Shown: in pieces, positions 9,401 to 16,269 of the stretch
Layout of the letters: each line of letters begins with the position of its first letter
How positions within the stretch are numbered: the stretch's first letter is position 1
Assembly (NCBI GenBank): GCA_023422005.1
Contig: JAEZSC010000105.1
Location: forward strand, 1 to 38,413
From: Bacillota bacterium
GTDB lineage: Bacteria > Bacillota > Clostridia > Christensenellales > UMGS416
Direction of reading: 5' to 3'
Length of the DNA: 38,413 bases
Position numbers and translations under genes: made by a program
The notes under the pieces: model-generated
The model's input: only the letters and a program-made list of their open reading frames with translations
What the model was told of the DNA's origin: nothing
Databases searched by the model: none

Positions 9401-9554
9401 GAACGGCCTGGGCAGCGCCAGCTGCGGCCCCGGCCCGCTGGAGCAATACATCCTGCCCGTGGCGCCGGCCACCCTGCGCTTTACGATGCGCCCGGCCGTC
9501 CACGGCAGCGACGATCTGTTCGCCGTGGCCCGCACATTGCCCGAGCGGGCTTAA
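6486..9554 (+). CDS. lacZ: beta-galactosidase, glycoside hydrolase family 2 (LacZ type)
   Basis: A 1022-aa enzyme with the full LacZ layout: N-terminal jelly-roll, immunoglobulin-like domain, TIM barrel, second Ig-like domain and C-terminal galactose mutarotase-like small chain. The acid/base is Glu456 in SMGNESGFGENH and the nucleophile Glu520 in MCEYAHAMGNG. The LRGVNRHD and VRTSHYPN signatures are also present. It should release terminal beta-galactose from lactose or host and plant glycans. There is no signal peptide, so it acts inside the cell on imported oligosaccharides. No lactose transporter is adjacent; the gene has its own promoter and a strong terminator. Confidence 0.96.
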   Translation: MRTNKELPDYQNPKMLQKGRLPAHATLFPFDSEHAARLGNRRSSSRYLGLGGAWRFHLADRPDLLPGDFWEIDYDDTDWDDLSVPSCWQMEGYDIPVYTNVNYPIPYDPPYVPDENPVGCYRKYFRLPETWARDRVHITFEGVDSCFYVWVNGHIAGFSKVPHMPSEFDITDFVTGGNNVVAVQVFQYSDGTYLEDQDMWRMSGIFRDVYLTAHGHSYMRDAWVETTFDAEYRDATLKLRAEVVSSESAAVRVRADLYDAEWNLVTSRELSSAPKFGTAALEAEIPVGTPAQWTAETPALYPLLLTLLGEDGAAQEVVRVNVGFREVRVQGVELLVNGKSVKLRGVNRHDTNCDTGHAVALDDMVKDITLMKQHNINTVRTSHYPNDPRWLDLCDRYGLYVVDETDLESHGTWPVGRPHELANHPDWEAAYVDRVERMVRRDRNHPSIIMWSMGNESGFGENHRAMIRWTKANDPTRPVHYEHGYDAPDMDIVSCMYPTVERLYDEAQCKDDVRPFFMCEYAHAMGNGPGNLKEYWDAIYANPRLIGGCVWEWADHGIRAENGDDQPFFAYGGDFGDQPNDGNFCIDGLTTPEHDPHTGLIELKKIYQPLLAEHLGGGRVRITNRNYFTDLSWLDGVWRLCRDGAAVCSDDLAPLDIAPGASREFELDLGDLSANGDWQLELLFTLRRDTLWASRGFLVAREQFAIKAATTRPLHAAALAPIDVSLIEGDAMVTGREFAALFSLDTGRMEWFEFQGQPMISTAVEPNLWRAPIDNDRNVMEQWKRAGLDRLQARVVEAAFEQPSPSVFRFTAETVHGAPSLIPALRLRSEYTLYGDGTLSFRFDFRPEGELPSLPRLGVTMALEGNVDRVKWYGRGPHENYSDKKTAAHVGLYSGTVAEQHEEYVRPQENGAKTDVQWAMMHDARGLGLLFVGEPTFTFSAHDYTDHDLTLAEHTYELERSEFVHLNIDLAQNGLGSASCGPGPLEQYILPVAPATLRFTMRPAVHGSDDLFAVARTLPERA

Positions 9555-9570
9555 CCTCTCCGCACCCATC

Positions 9571-9607
9571 AAACGGAGCGCCGGGCATCTTCGGCGCTCC
9601 GTTTTTT
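9571..9607 (+). terminator. rho-independent terminator of lacZ
   Basis: AAACGGAGCGCCG (9571-9583) pairs perfectly with CGGCGCTCCGTTT (9592-9604), closed by an 8-base loop and followed by TTTTTTAT. Starts 17 bases after the lacZ stop. Confidence 0.92.
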
Positions 9608-9634
9608 ATCGGCATCGTTTGCTATAACCGATTG

Positions 9635-9663
9635 TTTACTTTGTTAGAATATACAACTATAAT
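9635..9663 (+). promoter_or_regulatory. promoter of the zinc-ribbon membrane protein gene
   Basis: -35-like TTTACT (9635-9640), 17-base spacer, -10 TATAAT (9658-9663) in an AT-rich stretch. The ribosome site GGGAGGG and the ATG at 9692 follow at proper distance. Confidence 0.65.
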
Positions 9664-9691
9664 AGGTAAACAACATATCGGGAGGGTTTTT

Positions 9692-10645
9692 ATGGCAGGC
9701 ATCGGCACCATCGCGTCGTTGGCCAATGACCTCGGTTTCACCGCGCAGGGGAACATCTGCTGGGGCATGCACGAGGGCTACTGGTTCGGCATCATCCAGG
9801 GGTTGCCGCGGAGCAACGAATTCCACATTTACACCGCAGCGCACTTCCCGGAAACCGCGGATATGAGCGCCATTTCCGCCGCGCTGGATGCGCTGAGCGC
9901 CGCCAAGGCCATCAAATCCTACTCCGTTTCCGCCCACGGCTATGAGATCGTGTTGCAGCCGGGCTTCACCGGCATCCAAAGCCGGAAGGTCGCCGACGCG
10001 ATGCACGCGCTCGCGGACGCCATTCGTGCTCAGGGCGGCAAGCCGGCGTGCTTTCACTGCGGCAGCCACGAGGCGCTGTCCTTCGCGCAGATCAACGATA
10101 TGCCGCTCAGCCTGTGCACCGATTGCCAAACACGCATCGAAGAGGCCATGCGCCAGCAGGAGGGCGACCATGCCCAGTTGCCCAACAACTATGCCCGTGG
10201 AATCCTGGGCGCGCTGCTGGGTGCGCTGCTGGGCGGAGTTATCTGGGTCGGCATCGGTCTGTTGGGCTATATCGCCGCCCTTGCCGGCACCGCCATCTCC
10301 TTCTTCGCCGTAAAGGGCTACACGCTGCTGGGCGGCAAGCTGAACCGCACGGCGGTGGCCCTCATCTGCCTGGTATGCGTGGCCGTTTTCGCGCTGGCGC
10401 AGTTCGCCACCAGCGACGCCCTGCTGATTCGCGACCTCATCAACGAAGGGTATGAGCCCAACTATGGGGAGATTTTCAAGGCGACCTTCGAGATCCCTTT
10501 CTTCGACAATGAAACCACCTCCGCCTTTATCAAGGATTCTCTGCTGGGACTGGTCTTCATGGTGCTGGGCAGTTGGGGCACGCTGCGCGCCGTAGGCCGC
10601 CAAGCCAGCAAACCGGCGGGCAGCCTGGTACGGCTGCAGGGCTAA
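9692..10645 (+). CDS. membrane protein with cytoplasmic zinc ribbon, unknown function
   Basis: 317 aa, not recognised as a named family. Residues 1-115 form a soluble alpha/beta domain. Cys120-x2-Cys123 (CFHC) and Cys142-x2-Cys145 (CTDC) make a likely zinc ribbon. Hydrophobic segments at about 170-195, 198-215, 225-245 and 285-305 suggest four membrane helices, the first very glycine-rich (GALLGALLGG). The ATG at 9692 is chosen over an earlier frame opening because GGGAGGG lies 5 bases before it and the -10 box is at 9658-9663. Two bases separate its stop from the downstream phosphotransferase start, so the two are translationally coupled. A membrane sensor or scaffold is possible but unproven. 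Confidence 0.8.
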   Translation: MAGIGTIASLANDLGFTAQGNICWGMHEGYWFGIIQGLPRSNEFHIYTAAHFPETADMSAISAALDALSAAKAIKSYSVSAHGYEIVLQPGFTGIQSRKVADAMHALADAIRAQGGKPACFHCGSHEALSFAQINDMPLSLCTDCQTRIEEAMRQQEGDHAQLPNNYARGILGALLGALLGGVIWVGIGLLGYIAALAGTAISFFAVKGYTLLGGKLNRTAVALICLVCVAVFALAQFATSDALLIRDLINEGYEPNYGEIFKATFEIPFFDNETTSAFIKDSLLGLVFMVLGSWGTLRAVGRQASKPAGSLVRLQG

Positions 10646-10647
10646 GG

Positions 10648-11352
10648 ATGTCACAGGAACAGGAAATCCCGCTGAACGGTGGGCGCATCACCCAGGGCGT
10701 CGTGCGCAAGGGCGATGTTGTGCTGCGCCCGGCCTGCGCCAACGCTGCCTTTGTGCACGCCGTGCTGCGCCATCTGGAAGAGAAGAACGTGGGAAGCGCC
10801 CCCCGTTTCCTGGGTATGGACGAGCGCGGCCGGGAGAAGACGACCTTTCTGGAAGGCTGGTCGCCGCGGGACCTAGGATGGTTTTCCGACGAGCAGTGCA
10901 CCGCCGCGGCGCGCATCATCCGCACCCTGCACGGCGCTCTGGCTGGTTTCCATGGCTGTCCGCCCGGCCTCACCGTGTGCCACAACGACTTATCGCCGTG
11001 TAATTTCATGTTCCGGGACGGCCTGCCCTATGCCGTGTTCGATTGGGACAGCGCGGCCTTTGGCGCCGCCATGGACGACCTGGCCTATGCCGCGTGGATG
11101 TGGCTGGACATCGGGAACGATGAGCTCGCGCCGGGGGTAACCGCCCGCCGTCTTCGGCTGATGCTGGATGCCTATGGCGCGCGGGCCGAGGACCGCCTGG
11201 GCTTCTGTGGCCGCATGCACGCCCAGATGGCCCGGGTAGCCGGCGGGCGCTATCCCACCCAAGAGCAGGCAAAGGCCACCGCCGCGTGGGCGATGGCCTG
11301 CAATCGATGGCTTAAGGAAAACGAGGATGCCTTTGACATGAGCTCCCGCTAG
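10648..11352 (+). CDS. APH/choline-kinase-like phosphotransferase
   Basis: A 234-aa protein of the aminoglycoside phosphotransferase / choline kinase fold. The catalytic loop is HNDLSPCN (His112, Asp114, Asn119) and the metal-binding DWD is at 132-134 (VFDWDSA). The N-lobe is short and the usual ATP-anchoring Lys appears to be Arg27 (VVLRPA), so the nucleotide pocket is not typical. The ATG at 10648 lies two bases past the upstream stop; the only purine-rich site is in the end of that gene, consistent with coupling. It may phosphorylate a small alcohol, sugar or drug. Resistance should not be assumed, because many family members are housekeeping kinases. Confidence 0.8.
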   Translation: MSQEQEIPLNGGRITQGVVRKGDVVLRPACANAAFVHAVLRHLEEKNVGSAPRFLGMDERGREKTTFLEGWSPRDLGWFSDEQCTAAARIIRTLHGALAGFHGCPPGLTVCHNDLSPCNFMFRDGLPYAVFDWDSAAFGAAMDDLAYAAWMWLDIGNDELAPGVTARRLRLMLDAYGARAEDRLGFCGRMHAQMARVAGGRYPTQEQAKATAAWAMACNRWLKENEDAFDMSSR

Positions 11353-11381
11353 GCGGCAAGCTGTGCTACGTTCGGCTTGTC

Positions 11382-12392
11382 CTACCGGTTCCGGTAGAAA
11401 TCCTCATGCGCCCGGAAGAACGCGTCGATGTTAGCCCACGGCGACATCGGCGGAATGTCGCAGCCCGAGGAAAGCACCCAGTTGCCGTAATCCGCGCAGC
11501 GGCGCAGCAGATCGGTCGTCGCCTCGTAGACCGATTCCGGCGTGCCGTTGCGGAACTGGCTGGCCGGGTCCACATTGCCCATCACGATGATGTCCGACGG
11601 CACGAGCTTGAGCATCTCGTCCAGCTTGATGGCATTGCCGAAGTGATAGAGGCCGGCGCCGTTGCTCAGGATGGACTGGATCAACGGAATCGTGTTGCCG
11701 CAGTTGTGATAGGCGACCAGGAAATGATCGTCCTGCACCGCTTCCACGATGCGGCGCACATAGGGCGTGGAAAACTCATCGTTGAGAGTCGGCGAGAGCA
11801 GGCCCGCGGCGGGTTCGGCGATCACGACGCCGTTGGCGCCCACAGCCTTGTAGGCGCGGATGTATTCGATGGCGAATGCCGTGGCCTTTTCCAGCACGGT
11901 ATGCACGATCTCCGGCTCATCATAGCACTTCATCATGATCTCGGTCATATCCATCAAGCGGCCGGACAGGGAGAAGGGCCCGATGACGCCGGCGAACACC
12001 GGCCGGTCGGTAATGAGCTGCGCCGCGCGGCCGATGGCCTCGATATACAGCCCCGTGCGGGCCGTACCCACCGCAGGCACTGCCAGCGCCGCCGCCTGCT
12101 CCGCCGTCTCCACGATGTGACCCACCACCGTGGGAACCTCGCTCTCGGAGAAGCGGATTGTGGAGCCTAAAGCCTCCGCCTCCACCGACAGGTCCATCAT
12201 GCTGACCGACGCCGCCGTGGGGCATCTCTGTGCCACCCGCTGCATGCACCGAGCCTGCAGCGTGCTGTCAGAGATCATGGCCACCACATCGATGCCCTCC
12301 AACTGTATCGCCGGGAAGGACAGGATGGGCAGGGGCTTCTTGACCTTGGCCTGCCGCATCTCTTCCAACCATTGTTTCATATTGCGCTGCAT
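11382..12392 (-). CDS. UroD-fold methylcobamide methyltransferase (MtaA/CmuA-like)
   Basis: A 336-aa protein of the uroporphyrinogen decarboxylase superfamily, of the methyltransferase rather than the heme branch. It has the zinc-thiolate pattern of MtaA-type enzymes: His229-x-Cys231 (YHNCGN) and Cys311 (SSGCDIPP). Such proteins move methyl groups between corrinoid proteins and thiols or other acceptors. No corrinoid protein, MtaB-like partner or heme gene is near, so the substrate is open. The ATG at 12392 is preferred: GGAGG sits 6 bases before it and the candidate promoter overlaps the upstream extension of the frame. Confidence 0.85.
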   Translation of the reverse strand: MQRNMKQWLEEMRQAKVKKPLPILSFPAIQLEGIDVVAMISDSTLQARCMQRVAQRCPTAASVSMMDLSVEAEALGSTIRFSESEVPTVVGHIVETAEQAAALAVPAVGTARTGLYIEAIGRAAQLITDRPVFAGVIGPFSLSGRLMDMTEIMMKCYDEPEIVHTVLEKATAFAIEYIRAYKAVGANGVVIAEPAAGLLSPTLNDEFSTPYVRRIVEAVQDDHFLVAYHNCGNTIPLIQSILSNGAGLYHFGNAIKLDEMLKLVPSDIIVMGNVDPASQFRNGTPESVYEATTDLLRRCADYGNWVLSSGCDIPPMSPWANIDAFFRAHEDFYRNR

Positions 12393-12414
12393 AGGTATCC
12401 TCCGTTTTTTCTTT

Positions 12415-12443
12415 ACAATACCTTGCATCAGGTTGCTGCTCAA
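12415..12443 (-). promoter_or_regulatory. candidate promoter of the MtaA-like gene
   Basis: Minus-strand TTGAGC (12438-12443), 17-base spacer, TATTGT (12415-12420). Each box matches four of six consensus bases. Position is suitable for the start at 12392, but the match is modest. Confidence 0.35.
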
Positions 12444-12632
12444 TCCACATTTCTGCTGTCAATGGTCAAAATTTGCTTTAATTGTATGCGGATTTCACAC
12501 TATAGCAAAACCTTGCGAAGCACTGTGTTTTTTTGCTGTGTTTTTTGTGGAATAGCGCGGCCATATCACTTTATGGCTAGGCGAATTGCGGCGAAGGCCG
12601 TAGAAACAGTCCGTGTTTTCGGAGCCCTGGCA

Positions 12633-12641
12633 TGGTATAAT
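12633..12641 (+). promoter_or_regulatory. extended -10 promoter of the Agr-type two-component genes
   Basis: TGgTATAAT is a perfect extended -10 element (TATAAT 12636-12641). The -35 region is poor, which is common for extended -10 promoters and for promoters needing an activator. The predicted start, about 12648, leaves a leader of about 25 bases before the GTG at 12673. Confidence 0.6.
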
Positions 12642-12672
12642 GAAATATCCTTTTCATGCCATGAGGGTATCG

Positions 12673-13392
12673 GTGTTTAGGGTTGCGTGCTGTGATGACG
12701 AGCAGGGAATGCTCGATGTTTTATACAACTATGTTCAAAGATGGTCCGTCGAGCGGCAGATACCAGCCGCAACGGCACTTTTTACCGATGCCATAGAGCT
12801 GTTCAGAGAGTTTGAATGCGAGCGTAAGGTCGATCTTCTCTTCATGGACATCGGGTTTACCAACGCCAACGGCTTTGACGTCGCCAAGATGATCCGCGAC
12901 CGCAACAAGTCAGTCATCATCGTTTTCATCACCGGCACTCCACAGTATGCGGTTGATGGTTACCACATCGACGCATTCCGCTATCTGCTCAAGCCAGTGG
13001 CCTATGAGTCTCTGGCTGAGGTGCTGGATAGCGCCCATGCGAAGGTGAAGGCCCACGAAACGCAAACAATCATTCTGAGAGACCAATCGGGCATCGTCTC
13101 GGTGGCGGTGGATGACATCGTGTACATCGAGAGCATCCCGCATTACATCGTCGTGCACCTGGTGAACGGCAAGACATACAAATGCAGGGGCACAATCCGT
13201 GAACAAACCCAGCGACTGCATGGAACGGGCATCCTGCAATGCCATCGCGCCTTTCTGGTGAATGCCTCTCACATCCACAGGCTGCAGGCCGGCTCCGTCC
13301 AGATGAAAACCGGTGAGACCATACCGGTGAGCCGGAGCATGAGAAAAAGCGCACTGTCCCAACTGATGAGGAAGGCCGGAGGTACCTTGTGA
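12673..13392 (+). CDS. AgrA-like LytTR response regulator
   Basis: A 239-aa response regulator. The receiver domain (1-120) has the acidic pair Asp8-Asp9 (ACCDDE), phospho-acceptor Asp59 in LLFMDIG and a Lys in YLLKPV. The LytTR DNA-binding domain covers about 138-235 (IVYIESIPHYIVVH, CHRAFLVNASHI). The GTG at 12673 is chosen because AGGG lies five bases before it and it gives the standard N-terminus (MFRVACCDDE). An ATG twelve bases earlier has no ribosome site. Its stop overlaps the kinase start (GTGA). It should be phosphorylated by the kinase and bind direct repeats in target promoters, possibly ahead of agrB. Confidence 0.9.
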   Translation: MFRVACCDDEQGMLDVLYNYVQRWSVERQIPAATALFTDAIELFREFECERKVDLLFMDIGFTNANGFDVAKMIRDRNKSVIIVFITGTPQYAVDGYHIDAFRYLLKPVAYESLAEVLDSAHAKVKAHETQTIILRDQSGIVSVAVDDIVYIESIPHYIVVHLVNGKTYKCRGTIREQTQRLHGTGILQCHRAFLVNASHIHRLQAGSVQMKTGETIPVSRSMRKSALSQLMRKAGGTL

Positions 13393-14702
13393 ACATTGAA
13401 AACAAGCTTTTCTGGTTTATTGCGGAAAGCGCGGTGAACCTATTGGAGGTCGCCGGCATTCTGTGGTACATCCATGTGAAGCTGGATACAGGGCGGACTC
13501 GCATGCCCCTGGTCTATCTGAGCGGCGCTGTGCTGACGACGGTACTGTGCATGTTCAACTTCCTGGCTGTAGCCGACGGTATCCGTTTGCCGGCTTTAGC
13601 CCTGGCCTTCGTCGGGTATGCGCTGCTCATATACAAAGGCCCGCTGGGCCGAAGGATCTTTCAGCCTCTGCTGGCCTATGTACTGCTGGGCGTCTCCGAT
13701 CTGGTCGCAATTTCCCTGCTGTCCTTCATACCGGGCGCATCCTTCGATCTGTTCACAGAGCCCACGGTTTACCGCTTTCAGGGCATGCTCGCGACCAAGA
13801 TTCTGTTCTTCTCGGTCATCTTTTTCATCTCCAAGCAGAAGGAGAGCGGGATTGTCGGCCGCGGCACGTGGATGCTGTTCCTGCTCGTTCCCGTCATCAG
13901 CGGATCCATCCTGGGCATCCTGATCAACTACGAGCTGCGCCTGAATGATCGCAGCTCCATTCCGCTTTTATTGGCAACCATCGGCATTTTTACGATCAAC
14001 TCGGTGGTTCTGCTGCTCCTTCGGGTGTTGTCCAGCAACACGAGAAAGCTGCTGAACCAAGAGATGATTTTGCAACAGTACGACATACAGACCAAGTATT
14101 TCGCCGAAATCAAATCCTCCAACGACAACCTGCGTGGGTTTCGCCACGACCTGAACAACCATCTGCAGGTGCTGCATGGATATATCAGCCTTGGGAAGTA
14201 TGAGAAAGCCAACTCATATCTCAATGAGATCGGCGATTTTATGGCTTTGACGGGCAATGTCACCAACACGGGGCATGATCTTCTGGATGCAGTGATCGGA
14301 ACGAAGATCACGTACGCGCGTAAGCTCAATATCCGTACGGACATTATTCTGCAGGTGCCAACCGACCTTCCCCTTGCGCAGATGGAACTGTGCTCGGTGC
14401 TGAGCAACATTCTGGACAACGCCATCGAGGCCTGCGAGCGCCTAAAAACCAACCCGCTGCCAAAAGAGCTGACGCTTAAAATTGATCAGTTCGCCGGCCA
14501 TTTGCGCATTCTGCTTCGGAACAGCGCTGTTTTGGAAGGAAAAGCGGACCTGACCAACTTGATCACAAGCAAAAAGGAACCCGGCCACGGAATCGGCCTG
14601 TCCAACATGAAGCGCGTGGTGGCCGATTGTGGCGGACAGGTGCAGTTTGATTATGGACAAAATGAGTTTACCGTACTGATTCTGATCCCATTGAAAGGCT
14701 GA
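13389..14702 (+). CDS. AgrC-like GHKL sensor histidine kinase
   Basis: A 437-aa membrane kinase. Six or seven hydrophobic segments fill residues 6-214, the usual peptide-sensing module of AgrC-type receptors. The H-box is FRHDLNNHLQ with His253, the N-box is NILDNAIEAC and the G-box GHGIGLSNMK. Start is GTG at 13389 with GGAGG six bases before, overlapping the regulator stop by four bases. With agrB and the propeptide gene immediately downstream, the likely ligand is the cyclic peptide made by those two. Confidence 0.9.
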   Translation: MNIENKLFWFIAESAVNLLEVAGILWYIHVKLDTGRTRMPLVYLSGAVLTTVLCMFNFLAVADGIRLPALALAFVGYALLIYKGPLGRRIFQPLLAYVLLGVSDLVAISLLSFIPGASFDLFTEPTVYRFQGMLATKILFFSVIFFISKQKESGIVGRGTWMLFLLVPVISGSILGILINYELRLNDRSSIPLLLATIGIFTINSVVLLLLRVLSSNTRKLLNQEMILQQYDIQTKYFAEIKSSNDNLRGFRHDLNNHLQVLHGYISLGKYEKANSYLNEIGDFMALTGNVTNTGHDLLDAVIGTKITYARKLNIRTDIILQVPTDLPLAQMELCSVLSNILDNAIEACERLKTNPLPKELTLKIDQFAGHLRILLRNSAVLEGKADLTNLITSKKEPGHGIGLSNMKRVVADCGGQVQFDYGQNEFTVLILIPLKG

Positions 14703-14745
14703 ACGATCCGTCCGTGCGCAAAAACCAACCTTTTGTGCATATTTA

Positions 14746-14774
14746 TTGCATTTCCTTTTTCAAATTGTTATTTT
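14746..14774 (+). promoter_or_regulatory. candidate promoter for agrB and the AIP propeptide gene
   Basis: TTGCAT (14746-14751), 17-base spacer, TATTTT (14769-14774) in the AT-rich 96-base gap between kinase and agrB. The -10 is weak, which would suit activation by the LytTR regulator, but I could not make out a convincing pair of LytTR repeats. Confidence 0.35.
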
Positions 14775-14798
14775 TATGTTGAAAAGTGGTGTTTGCAT

Positions 14799-15389
14799 AT
14801 GATAGATGCCATGGCTCAGCGAATCGCATCTTTTCTTGTCCGGAAGGGCGCCGCGGCTCCCGATGATGTCGACGTGCAAGTTTACGGCTTGCAGGTCATA
14901 CTTTCCACGTCCATCAACCTGACAGCCTCCCTCCTCTTGAGCCTCCTAATGGAGCAGCTACCCTTCGGCGTTTCCTTTCTGATAACGTTCATCCTGCTTC
15001 GCCGCTTCACCGGGGGGTATCACGCCAACTCCTATCTTGGTTGCTTTCTATCGCTGCAAGCGGTGTTGTTCGTGGGTTTTGCCGCCCAACGTCTGTATGA
15101 AAGCGGTATGTCCGTCGTGGTTCCTTACGTGCTGACTGCGGCATCCGCCGTACTGATTTTCCTGCTGGCCCCGATAGACCATGAAAACAAGCCCAGTACC
15201 CCGGCCTCCCGCAGGAAGTTCCGTTTCCTTTCCCGGCTTATGACGCTGGCGATGGCGGCATGCACCGCCTTGGGCTTGATGTGGGAAAGCACGGTCGGCT
15301 ATGCGTTGGGCATTCAAATGGCTTTGTTTGCGACCGGCTGCCTGTTGGTCGTGGCAAAAATACAGAAGAAAGGAGGAGCTTCATCATGA
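14799..15389 (+). CDS. agrB: AgrB-like autoinducer-processing membrane peptidase
   Basis: A 196-aa AgrB family protein, which cuts the C-terminal tail of the AgrD propeptide and cyclises it in the membrane. The catalytic pair is intact: His75 in TGGYHA and Cys82 in YLGCF, seven residues apart as in Staphylococcus aureus (His77/Cys84). Four to six hydrophobic segments follow the expected pattern. The start chosen is the ATG at 14799 (MIDAMAQRI), with only a weak ribosome site (GTGGTG); the ATG at 14811 is the alternative. The last codon overlaps the propeptide start as ATGA, tying production of enzyme and substrate together. Confidence 0.9.
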   Translation: MIDAMAQRIASFLVRKGAAAPDDVDVQVYGLQVILSTSINLTASLLLSLLMEQLPFGVSFLITFILLRRFTGGYHANSYLGCFLSLQAVLFVGFAAQRLYESGMSVVVPYVLTAASAVLIFLLAPIDHENKPSTPASRRKFRFLSRLMTLAMAACTALGLMWESTVGYALGIQMALFATGCLLVVAKIQKKGGASS

Positions 15390-15520
15390 AAAGACTGTTA
15401 CAGACGAATTTCTTGAAGGCACTCTCCTGGACGGTCGCGGCTGTCGCCGCAATTTCTGTAGGCACTTTCTCGATTTGGGTCATCCATCAGCCCAAGGTTC
15501 CGGCCAAGTTGATGAAGTAA
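15386..15520 (+). CDS. agrD: cysteine-free AgrD-like cyclic peptide autoinducer precursor (44 aa)
   Basis: A 44-aa peptide with ATG at 15386 behind AGGAGG (15371-15376), overlapping the agrB stop. It has the AgrD layout: a basic, amphipathic N-terminal membrane leader (1-23), a core at about 24-33, and the conserved tail HQPKVP (34-39). In AgrD the ring-forming residue stands five residues before the tail. Here that residue is Ser29, giving a Ser-Ile-Trp-Val-Ile core. There is no cysteine anywhere in the peptide, so the ring should be a lactone. Serine-containing AgrD is known from Staphylococcus intermedius-group species. Ring size and cleavage sites are inferred by analogy. Confidence 0.85.
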   Translation: MKRLLQTNFLKALSWTVAAVAAISVGTFSIWVIHQPKVPAKLMK

Positions 15521-15533
15521 GGACTTCGTGCAC

Positions 15534-15575
15534 GCACCGCGGAAACCGTCAGGTTTCCGCGGTGCTGTTATCTTT
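15534..15575 (+). terminator. terminator after the Agr-type genes
   Basis: GCACCGCGGAAACC (15534-15547) pairs perfectly with GGTTTCCGCGGTGC (15552-15565) around a GTCA loop, followed by TGTTATCTTT. A very stable 14-bp stem, 13 bases after the propeptide stop. Confidence 0.85.
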
Positions 15576-15619
15576 GGTAGCAAGAACTTCGCTAGTTTAA
15601 GCGGCGGTATGGAATAGAC

Positions 15620-15658
15620 AAAAAAACTCCCGAATGAAGTTCATTCGGGAGCAAAAAA
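15620..15658 (-). terminator. terminator after the HD hydrolase gene, symmetric
   Basis: CTCCCGAATGAA (15627-15638) and TTCATTCGGGAG (15640-15651) form the stem. It is flanked by A7 on both sides, so the minus strand ends in T7 (15620-15626). It terminates the minus-strand lipoprotein/HD operon; the plus strand reads the hairpin followed by CAAAAAAA, so it does not stop plus transcription by the usual rule. Confidence 0.85.
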
Positions 15659-15680
15659 ACCTATGCCGAGTATCACATGT

Positions 15681-16256
15681 TCAGAGATTACCCTTTAGCC
15701 CCAGCGCCTCGGCCTGCTCGCGCATGCCCAGTATCGTCTGGCGAATCAGCTCGTCCAGCTCCATGCCCAGCATCTGTGCGCCATCGGCGATGACCTGCCG
15801 GTTGACGCCCGCGGCGAAGGCCGGCGTCTTGTATTTCTTTTTGACCGAGCTGACCTCCAGGTCCAGCAGGCTCTTGCTGGGGCGCATCACGGCCACGGCG
15901 GCGATGAGACCGGTCAGCTCGTCGGTGGCGAAAAGCGCCTTCTCCATCACATGCTCGGGCTTGCAATCCACGCTCACCAGCCCCCACCCGTGGCTGGCCA
16001 CGGCGTGCACGATGTCTTCATCCACGCAGCGCTCCCGCAGAATCTCCTGCGCCTTGCTGCAGTGCTGCTCGGGGAACTGTTCAAAGTCGATGTCGTGCAG
16101 CAGGCCCACGACCGCCCATTTTTCCTCGTCGCCGGCATTCAGCAGCCTGGCGAAGTGGCGCATCACGGCTTCCACCGCCAGCGCGTGGCGGATGTGCCAA
16201 TCATCCTTGTTGTATTCCCGCAACAGCGAGAGGGCCTGTTCTCTGGTCGGTATCAT
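15681..16256 (-). CDS. HD-domain hydrolase
   Basis: A 191-aa HD superfamily protein with an early His (HIRHALAVE, residues 21-29), His54-Asp55 (GLLHDID), a further histidine in VASHGWG and Asp in FATDELTG. This is the stand-alone HD type seen in many Clostridia, with metal-dependent phosphohydrolase activity expected on an unknown nucleotide or phosphate ester. Start ATG at 16256 is preceded by GGAGGG. It follows the lipoprotein gene by 13 bases and is co-transcribed with it. Confidence 0.85.
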   Translation of the reverse strand: MIPTREQALSLLREYNKDDWHIRHALAVEAVMRHFARLLNAGDEEKWAVVGLLHDIDFEQFPEQHCSKAQEILRERCVDEDIVHAVASHGWGLVSVDCKPEHVMEKALFATDELTGLIAAVAVMRPSKSLLDLEVSSVKKKYKTPAFAAGVNRQVIADGAQMLGMELDELIRQTILGMREQAEALGLKGNL

Positions 16257-16269
16257 ATGCCCTCCGCCG

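Noticed and set aside
6399..9572. Minus-strand open frame of more than 1000 codons opposite lacZ
   Set aside because: It mirrors the codon bias of the GH2 gene. Its product is rich in His, Ala, Gly and Val without motifs, and the plus strand carries both catalytic motifs.
10648..11352. Aminoglycoside resistance gene
   Set aside because: The fold is APH-like, but the N-lobe is short and there is no close match to a known resistance enzyme in what I can see. A general kinase is as likely.
12515..12555. CTGTGTTTTTT repeated with a 15-base period upstream of the response regulator, considered as a LytTR site
   Set aside because: LytTR sites are usually two direct repeats about 21 bases apart, and the T-runs here are simple low-complexity sequence.
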